The position numbers and the translations under genes are program-made. Below the pieces are notes generated by a model. That model had not been told where the DNA came from. It did no database searches and worked only from the letters and a program-made list of their open reading frames with translations. This document shows positions 1-5,089 of a DNA stretch of 5,089 nt, piece by piece (within the stretch, counting starts at the first letter, position 1; every line of letters starts with the position of its first letter). The stretch comes from Euzebyaceae bacterium (GTDB lineage: Bacteria > Actinomycetota > Nitriliruptoria > Euzebyales > Egibacteraceae): NCBI GenBank assembly GCA_013696915.1, contig JACCXR010000532.1, forward strand, positions 1 through 5,089, written 5' to 3'.

Positions 1-439
1 CGGCGACGGCGGCCGCGACGACGCCGGCCTGCACGCCGCGGCGGCCGGCGTGGACCGCGCCGACGCCGCCGGGCGCGACGAGCAGGACGGGCACGCAGTC
101 TGCCGTGAGGACGACGAGCGCGACATCGGTGTCGGTCGTGACCAGCGCGTCCACCCCGGGCACCGCTGTGCGGTGGTCGCGCTCGCCCCGTCCGCGGTCG
201 GCCCTCCCGACGCGCGCGACGCCGCCGCCATGGACCTGCTCCATGAACACGGCGTCAGACGGCCGCAGGCCCGCACGGCCGAGCGCGCGGCGGCGGCCGT
301 CACCGCCGCCCGGCCCCACGACCAGGGACGCGTTGCCGAGTCCGCGCCCGCCGAAGAGAGCGCGCGCGCCGCCGGCGAACCGGTCGGGGCGGTCGACCGG
401 CTGTGCGGACGACGACGTCGCCGTGGCCGTCCGGCTCAC
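1..439 (-). CDS. pgeF: PgeF/YlmD-family peptidoglycan editing factor, N-terminal part
   Basis: The first 146 codons are present; the gene continues beyond the left edge. E. coli PgeF (YfiH) hydrolyses UDP-MurNAc-L-Ser made by MurC error. Other family members act on purine nucleosides, and the family was long annotated as polyphenol oxidase or laccase. The family metal-site residues are visible: His70 in EQVHGGGV, Cys115 in LTADCVPVLL and His130 in VHAGRRG. GARALFGGRG (24-33) and DALVTTDTDVALVVLTADC also fit the family. Most members have HAGWRG; here Arg replaces Trp. The first 20 residues look low-complexity and may be a disordered lead. The GTG start overlaps the ftsZ stop as GTGA, without a clear ribosome binding site, so translation probably depends on coupling to ftsZ. 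Next genes outside the window would be expected to be ylmE and sepF. Confidence 0.9.
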   Translation of the reverse strand, partial: MSRTATATSSSAQPVDRPDRFAGGARALFGGRGLGNASLVVGPGGGDGRRRALGRAGLRPSDAVFMEQVHGGGVARVGRADRGRGERDHRTAVPGVDALVTTDTDVALVVLTADCVPVLLVAPGGVGAVHAGRRGVQAGVVAAAVA

Positions 440-1605
440 CGCTTCAGGAACGAGGGGATGTCGAGGTCGTCGTCGTCGTCGGAGATCACGACCGGGTGAC
501 GCTCACCGCGCCGACGGAAGACCTCGTCCTCTTCGTCCTCGTCGTCGCCGAGGTCGCGCGCCGGACGGCCCGACGGCTGGGCTCGCGATGCCGCCGCCGG
601 CTCCGTGTCCCGGCGCTCCACCGGCCGCAGCCCGGACGACGGCTTCCCGGCCGGCTTGGGGAGGTCGGCGAAGCCGGCCGCGATGACGGTCACCTTCACC
701 TCGTCGCCGAGCGCGTCGTCGATCACGGCGCCGAAGATGATGTTCGCGTCGGCGTCGGCCGCCTGCGCGATGATCTCGGCGGCCTCGTTCACCTCGTGCA
801 GCCCGAGGTCGCTGCCGCCGGCGATCATCAGCAGGACGCCGCGCGCGCCGTCGACCGACGCCTCGAGCAGCGGGGAGCTGATCGCCATGCGCGCCGCCTC
901 GAGGGCCCGGTTCTCCCCGCGCGCCTTGCCGATGCCCATGAGGGCGCTCCCGGCGTCACGCATGACCGTGGACACGTCGGCGAAGTCGGTGTTGATCAGG
1001 CCGGGCGTGGTGATCAGGTCGGTGATCCCCTGGACGCCCTGGAGGAGCACGTCGTCGGCGAGCCGGAACGCCTGCAGCACCGACGTCTCGCTGTCGGAGA
1101 TCTCCAGCAGGCGGTCGTTCGGAATGACGATCAGCGTGTCGACCGCCGCGCGCAGGGTGTCGATGCCCTTCTCGGCCTGCACGCTGCGGCGCCGGCCCTC
1201 GAAGCTGAACGGCCGCGTGACGACGCCGATGGTCAGGGCGCCGAGACTCTTGGCGATCTCGGCGATGACCGGCGCGCCGCCCGTGCCGGTGCCGCCGCCC
1301 TCCCCGGCCGTGACGAAGACCATGTCGGCGCCCTTGAGCACCTCCTCGATCTCCTCGCGATGCTCGTCGGCCGCTCGGCGGCCGACCTCCGGGTCGCTGC
1401 CGGCGCCCAGGCCGCGGGTGAGCTCCCGTCCCACGTCGAGCTTGACGTCGGCGTCGGACATCAGCAGCGCCTGGGCGTCGGTGTTCACCGCGATGAACTC
1501 GACGCCCTTGAGGTTCGCCTCGATCATCCGGTTGACCGCGTTCACGCCGCCGCCGCCGGTGCCGACGACCTTGATGACCGCCAGATAGTTCTGCGGTGCC
1601 GCCAC
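436..1605 (-). CDS. ftsZ: Cell division protein FtsZ
   Basis: Tubulin-like GTPase that polymerises at midcell into the Z ring and recruits the divisome. The protein has 389 residues, a normal length. The N-terminal nucleotide-binding domain has VVGTGGGGVNAVNRMIE (13-29), NTDAQAL (41-47) and the tubulin signature as GEGGGTGTGGAP (101-112), followed by VVTRPFSFEG (128-137). The T7 loop needed for GTP hydrolysis is present as NTDFADV (205-211). The C-terminal domain ends at about 313. A linker (about 314-380) rich in proline, arginine and then acidic residues (DDEDEEDE and DDDDD) leads to the C-terminal docking peptide LDIPSFLKR (381-389), which binds partners such as SepF in bacteria lacking FtsA. 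The signature usually reads GMGGGTGTGAAP, so E102 and G110 are unusual. The GTG start has an AAGGAG site 6 bases upstream. The stop overlaps the start of pgeF as GTGA. A 248-base spacer with promoter-like sequence precedes the gene. Confidence 0.98.
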   Translation of the reverse strand: MAAPQNYLAVIKVVGTGGGGVNAVNRMIEANLKGVEFIAVNTDAQALLMSDADVKLDVGRELTRGLGAGSDPEVGRRAADEHREEIEEVLKGADMVFVTAGEGGGTGTGGAPVIAEIAKSLGALTIGVVTRPFSFEGRRRSVQAEKGIDTLRAAVDTLIVIPNDRLLEISDSETSVLQAFRLADDVLLQGVQGITDLITTPGLINTDFADVSTVMRDAGSALMGIGKARGENRALEAARMAISSPLLEASVDGARGVLLMIAGGSDLGLHEVNEAAEIIAQAADADANIIFGAVIDDALGDEVKVTVIAAGFADLPKPAGKPSSGLRPVERRDTEPAAASRAQPSGRPARDLGDDEDEEDEVFRRRGERHPVVISDDDDDLDIPSFLKR

Positions 1606-1611
1606 AGGGCT

Positions 1612-1617
1612 CTCCTT
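1612..1617 (-). promoter_or_regulatory. Ribosome binding site of ftsZ
   Basis: AAGGAG lies 6 bases before the GTG at 1605. It is the strongest Shine-Dalgarno match seen in the window and fixes the ftsZ start: the protein then begins MAAPQNYLAVIKVVG, with the usual short lead before the first glycine loop. Confidence 0.85.
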
Positions 1618-1680
1618 CTGTTACCGGCCCCCCGAGCTGGGAGGCGCCTTTGTACGGCCATGCGCGGGGAGGGGTGGGCC

Positions 1681-1707
1681 TAACCCTCACCCTTGAGCGG
1701 AGCGTTA
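1681..1707 (-). promoter_or_regulatory. Imperfect inverted repeat and AGGGT hexamer repeats upstream of ftsZ
   Basis: On the minus strand the outer arms TAACGCTC (1707-1700) and GAGGGTTA (1688-1681) are inverted repeats with one mismatch, separated by 11 bases. The right half also reads as hexamers in tandem: AAGGGT, GAGGGT, then TAGGCC (1694-1677). The block lies just downstream of the predicted transcription start, 76 bases before ftsZ. This is a suitable place for an operator or an RNA hairpin in the leader. From memory, AACCCT/AGGGTT-type repeats also occur upstream of other actinobacterial ftsZ genes. The binding factor, if any, is unknown. Confidence 0.4.
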
Positions 1708-1735
1708 TACTTATGTAAACCTCTTGTTGGCGGTG

Positions 1736-1765
1736 ACCATACGCAACCGTCCCCCGCTGAGTCAA
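1736..1765 (-). promoter_or_regulatory. Candidate sigma70-type promoter for ftsZ
   Basis: TTGACT (1765-1760) matches the -35 consensus at five of six bases. It is followed after 18 bases by TATGGT (1741-1736), which keeps T, A, T and the final T of the -10 box. The predicted transcript would start near 1729, giving a leader of about 120 bases before the ftsZ GTG. A second -10-like hexamer, TATAAC, lies at 1709-1704 but lacks a good -35 at 16-18 bases. These are matches seen by eye; use of the promoter is inferred. Confidence 0.45.
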
Positions 1766-1787
1766 GCAACCCCGACGGGAACTGGGG

Positions 1788-1800
1788 CCGGCGCAGCCGG
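1788..1800 (-). other. Short GC-rich stem-loop in the ftsQ-ftsZ spacer
   Basis: CCGGC, a 3-base loop and GCCGG form a perfect 5-bp hairpin about 54 bases after the ftsQ stop. No T-run follows on either strand, so it is not a canonical intrinsic terminator. It may slow or attenuate read-through into ftsZ, but in DNA this GC-rich such a hairpin can also arise by chance. Confidence 0.3.
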
Positions 1801-1813
1801 AGGCCCGGGTTCA

Positions 1814-1889
1814 ATCCGGCAAGCAGCACCGGATTGTCGGGCACGCGAGCCCGTCATCCGGGCAGCAGCACCGGGTTGTCGGGCACGCG
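1814..1889 (-). repeat. Direct repeat, 42-base period, duplicating the 3' end of ftsQ
   Basis: Copy one (1889-1856) encodes RVPDNPVLLPG, the last residues of FtsQ, up to the first base of its stop. Copy two (1847-1814) lies after the stop and matches 31 of 34 bases without gaps. The mismatches are at 1820/1862, 1821/1863 and 1833/1875. The period is 42 bases, exactly 14 codons, so copy two is in the ftsQ frame and would read RVPDNPVLLAG. One mismatch is synonymous (AAC/AAT) and the two adjacent ones change Leu-Pro to Leu-Ala. Confidence 0.9.
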
Positions 1890-2633
1890 GACATCGAACT
1901 CGGCGATGGGCTGCGGCTGGGCCGCCGCCGCGGCGATGAGCGCGGCGAGCACCCGTGCCTTGGCGTCGATCCGCTCGGCGGCCCCGAACCGGACCCAGAC
2001 CCCGCCGGCCGCGCCGCCCGCCCCTGGCGGCCGCAGGTGGAATCGCAGGCCGCGGTCGCTCGGGGCGTCGTACCGGTCGATCGCGTCCCGCAGCGGCGCC
2101 GGCAGGCCCGCGTGGACCGCGAGCGCGGCGCGGACCGCCCCGTCGGCGATCTGGTCGCCGACGCCGGGCAGCACCGCGTCGGGCGCGTCGATCGCAACGA
2201 GGTCGTCGCGGGCACCCCCGGCGAGGACGAAGCCGTCGGCGTCCACCAGCCATGCCGCGCCGGGGAGGCGCACGACCGCAGCGGGCACGCGCGGGTCCAC
2301 GCGCAATTCGACGGTGGCGGGCGGGATCCGGGCCGCACGGACACCTCGGACCCACGGGAGCCCGGCGACCCGGGCCTCTGCGGCACCGAGATCGGCGGCC
2401 AGGAGGTTCTCGCCCTCGATCACGGCCGCCGTCGCGACCACCTCCGCCGCGGCGCCGGGATCGTCGACGCCGCGCACGCGCACCTCGCCGATCCCGAACA
2501 GCGGGCTGCGCGCGACGGCGACGACGGCCGCCGCCAGGAGCACGAGCACGATGATGCTCGCCGCGATGCGCCGCCTTCGGCGGGCGCCGGCGGCGCGGAC
2601 CTCCCGGCGACGCGCGCGGATCCGCTCGTCCAT
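1854..2633 (-). CDS. ftsQ: Cell division protein FtsQ (DivIB family)
   Basis: Bitopic inner-membrane divisome protein linking early and late division proteins (with FtsL and FtsB) and regulating septal wall synthesis. With the ATG start it has 259 residues. It has an arginine-rich cytoplasmic tail at 1-22, one membrane helix at about 23-41 (IAASIIVLVLLAAAVVAVA), then an extracytoplasmic POTRA domain at about 44-112 starting SPLFGIGEVRVRG and containing LPWVRGVRAARIPP. The FtsQ/DivIB beta domain follows, with AAWLVDADGFVL typical of the family. The positive tail predicts N-in, C-out topology. The ATG is chosen because GGAGG lies 4 bases upstream. A GTG at 2669, overlapping the murB stop as GTGA, would add 12 residues and is a real alternative. 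The last codons (RVPDNPVLLPG) are repeated just after the stop. The frame is also open upstream through murB, but that part is only a shadow of murB. Confidence 0.92.
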   Translation of the reverse strand: MDERIRARRREVRAAGARRRRRIAASIIVLVLLAAAVVAVARSPLFGIGEVRVRGVDDPGAAAEVVATAAVIEGENLLAADLGAAEARVAGLPWVRGVRAARIPPATVELRVDPRVPAAVVRLPGAAWLVDADGFVLAGGARDDLVAIDAPDAVLPGVGDQIADGAVRAALAVHAGLPAPLRDAIDRYDAPSDRGLRFHLRPPGAGGAAGGVWVRFGAAERIDAKARVLAALIAAAAAQPQPIAEFDVRVPDNPVLLPG

Positions 2634-2637
2634 CGCC

Positions 2638-2642
2638 CCTCC
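2638..2642 (-). promoter_or_regulatory. Ribosome binding site favouring the ATG start of ftsQ
   Basis: GGAGG lies 4 bases before the ATG at 2633, in the short gap after murB. The spacing is slightly short, but the match is much better than anything before the alternative GTG at 2669, so it decides the start chosen here. Confidence 0.55.
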
Positions 2643-2665
2643 GGGCCTTGCGGAGGTGTCGGTGC

Positions 2666-3587
2666 TCACAAGCCACCCGCGCCCGGGAAGCCCGCGAGGA
2701 CGACCTCCGTCTCCAGCGCCACCCCGTGGCGTTCGAGCACCGCCGCCCGGGCGGCGCTGATGACGGCGTGCACGTCCGCCGCCGTCGCGGAGGCCGCCAC
2801 GGTGATGAAGTTCGCGTGCACCGCGCTGACCGTCGCGCCCCCGACGGTGTAGCCCTTCAGGCCGGCGGTCTCGATGAGCCGGCCGGCGGAGTCGCCGGGG
2901 GGGTTGCGGAAGACGCTGCCGCACGACGGGGAGTTGACGGGCTGGTGCGCGCGGCGCCACCGCCGCATCTGCTCCATCTCCGCCGCCAGGCGGCCGGGCT
3001 CGCAGTGCGCGAGGTCGAGACGCGCGCGCAGGACGACGGCGTCGGCGGGCAGGGCCGTGTGCCGGTAGGTCATCTCGAGGTCGGCCGCATCCCAGCGCTC
3101 GACCGCGCCGTCGCGGCCCAGCCGCACGACCTCCGCCCACGCCAGCACCACGCGCAGCTCGCGGCCGTGCGCGCCGGCATTCATCCGCACGGCCCCGCCG
3201 AGCGTCCCCGGAATCGCGACCCCGAACTCCAGGCCGCCCAGGCCGTGGCGCGCGACGGTGCCGGCGAGCACCGGCATCGGCTCGGCCGCCCCCGCCACGA
3301 CGGACTCCCCCTCGACCTCGACCCCGCGGAACGCCCGGCCGAGCGTGACGACGACGCCGGGCCACCCCGCGTCCGCGACCAGCAGGTTGCTGCCGCGGCC
3401 GAGGACCAGCCACGGGCGCCGGTGCCGCCCGCAGACCCGCGCGACCACTGCGACGTCGCCCGCCGACTCCGCCCGCACCAGTGCGGCGGCCGGGCCGCCC
3501 ACCTTCAGCGTCGTGTGGCGCGCCAGCGGCTCCCCGGCGCTGACCGTGCCGGAGACCGCCGTCCGGAGCTCGTCGATGAGCCCCTCG

Positions 3588-3595
<8 letters not shown>
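2666..3595 (-). CDS. murB: UDP-N-acetylenolpyruvoylglucosamine reductase MurB (type II)
   Basis: FAD and NADPH-dependent cytoplasmic enzyme that reduces enolpyruvyl-UDP-GlcNAc to UDP-MurNAc, the substrate of MurC encoded just upstream. The protein has 309 residues, fitting the shorter type II MurB rather than the about 340-residue E. coli form. The FAD-binding domain shows HTTLKVGGPA (27-36), LGRGSNLLV (65-73) and IPGTLGGAVRMNAGAHG (128-144). Y177-R178 matches the conserved YR pair. The C-terminal substrate domain has SCGSVFRNP (224-231 plus P232), with S227 the expected proton donor, then AGLKGYTVGGATVS and HANFI. LETEV near the end supplies the expected catalytic glutamate, E297. The GTG start lies 8 bases inside murC and has a GGAGGG ribosome binding site 5 bases upstream. 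murB is not in the dcw cluster of Mycobacterium or Streptomyces (recalled), so its place here is a useful lineage clue. Confidence 0.96.
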
Positions 3596-4981
<1,386 letters not shown>

Positions 4982-4985
<4 letters not shown>

Positions 4986-5089
4986 CGTCGGGATCCATTG
5001 TCGTCCAGGGGGGCGGCGGTGGCGCGGCCGGCCGCACCGTCGAGGGCCTGGAGGACCAGGCGGGCGACCGCCTCCGCGGCGTCGGGCCG
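4982..5089 (-). CDS. murG: Probable MurG C-terminus (lipid II-forming GlcNAc transferase), 3' end only
   Basis: Only the last 35 codons and a TGA stop are in the window; the gene enters from the right edge. The visible protein begins with RPDAAEAVARLVLQAL, an amphipathic alanine-rich helix followed by a loose polar tail ending NGSRR. MurG is the peripheral membrane enzyme that adds GlcNAc to lipid I, and its family usually ends in such a helix. The stretch holds no catalytic motif, so the name rests mainly on position: murG commonly lies directly upstream of murC in dcw clusters. The stop overlaps the murC start as ATGA, which predicts translational coupling. Another dcw gene ending here cannot be excluded. 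Confidence 0.6.

Noticed and set aside
1543..1661. Small upstream frame (MAVQRRLPARG...) in the ftsZ leader
   Set aside because: The ATG at 1661-1659 has no ribosome binding site and the frame runs past the ftsZ start to a TGA inside it. It could not be told from chance.
403..1683. Long plus-strand reading frame of 426 codons opposite ftsZ
   Set aside because: It is the complement of a certain ftsZ gene in GC-rich DNA. The protein is low in complexity, rich in Arg, Asp, Ala and Val, with no recognisable domain or ribosome binding site.
956..1765. Minus-strand frame starting in the ftsQ-ftsZ spacer and running into ftsZ
   Set aside because: It is out of frame with ftsZ, has no ribosome binding site, and turns into an arginine-rich shadow once it enters ftsZ.
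1788..1800. Intrinsic terminator after ftsQ
   Set aside because: The hairpin is only 5 bp and no T-run follows on either strand, so it was kept only as a stem-loop.
1804..1820. Plus-strand CCGG-GTTCAAT-CCGG resembling a tRNA T-arm
   Set aside because: There is no matching acceptor stem, anticodon arm or D-arm in the flanking bases. It partly reflects the second copy of the ftsQ-end repeat.
1693..2760. Plus-strand frame of 355 codons opposite ftsQ
   Set aside because: Serine, arginine and proline-rich shadow of ftsQ in the other strand, with no start signal or domain.
1854..3413. A 519-codon frame that would fuse ftsQ to an upstream extension
   Set aside because: The part above ftsQ lies in a shadow frame of murB and is arginine and glycine-rich noise. 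The ribosome binding site and the membrane helix position place the ftsQ start at 2633.

Overview
The window is a very GC-rich (clearly above 70% by eye) stretch of a bacterial division and cell-wall (dcw) cluster. All genes are on the minus strand, so transcription runs from high to low coordinates. The gene order is murG (3' end only), murC, murB, ftsQ, ftsZ, pgeF (5' part only). The high GC, the absence of ftsA between ftsQ and ftsZ, and pgeF directly after ftsZ point to an actinomycetote. Having murB between murC and ftsQ is unlike Mycobacterium or Streptomyces and suggests a deeper-branching class such as Thermoleophilia. That placement is an inference from gene order and recall, not a computed phylogeny.

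Right part (5089-2666): the last 35 codons of a probable murG overlap the murC start by an ATGA. murC overlaps the GTG start of murB by 8 bases, and a good ribosome binding site for murB lies inside the end of murC. murB and ftsQ are 32 bases apart if ftsQ starts at its ATG, or overlap as GTGA if an upstream GTG is used. This tight packing implies one translationally coupled operon. MurG makes lipid II, MurB and MurC make UDP-MurNAc-L-alanine, and FtsQ is the bitopic divisome protein.

Middle part (1853-1606): this 248-base spacer between ftsQ and ftsZ is the only real intergenic region. It begins with a second, slightly diverged copy of the last codons of ftsQ (42-base period). It then holds a small GC-rich stem-loop, a sigma70-like promoter candidate, an unusually A+T-rich patch, and an imperfect inverted repeat with AGGGT-type hexamer repeats. 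A strong ribosome binding site precedes the GTG start of ftsZ. ftsZ is therefore probably expressed from its own promoter as well as by read-through from upstream.

Left part (1605-1): a complete ftsZ with an acidic linker and the C-terminal docking peptide. It overlaps by GTGA the start of pgeF (ylmD/yfiH family), which runs off the left edge. In E. coli the PgeF enzyme removes wrongly charged muropeptide precursors made by MurC, so the cluster holds both the ligase and its probable editor.

I see no mobile element, CRISPR array, RNA gene or unknown multi-gene system. The genes are ordinary and intact. The points worth a second look are the duplicated ftsQ end, the ftsZ control region, and a few residue changes in otherwise invariant motifs of MurC, FtsZ and PgeF.
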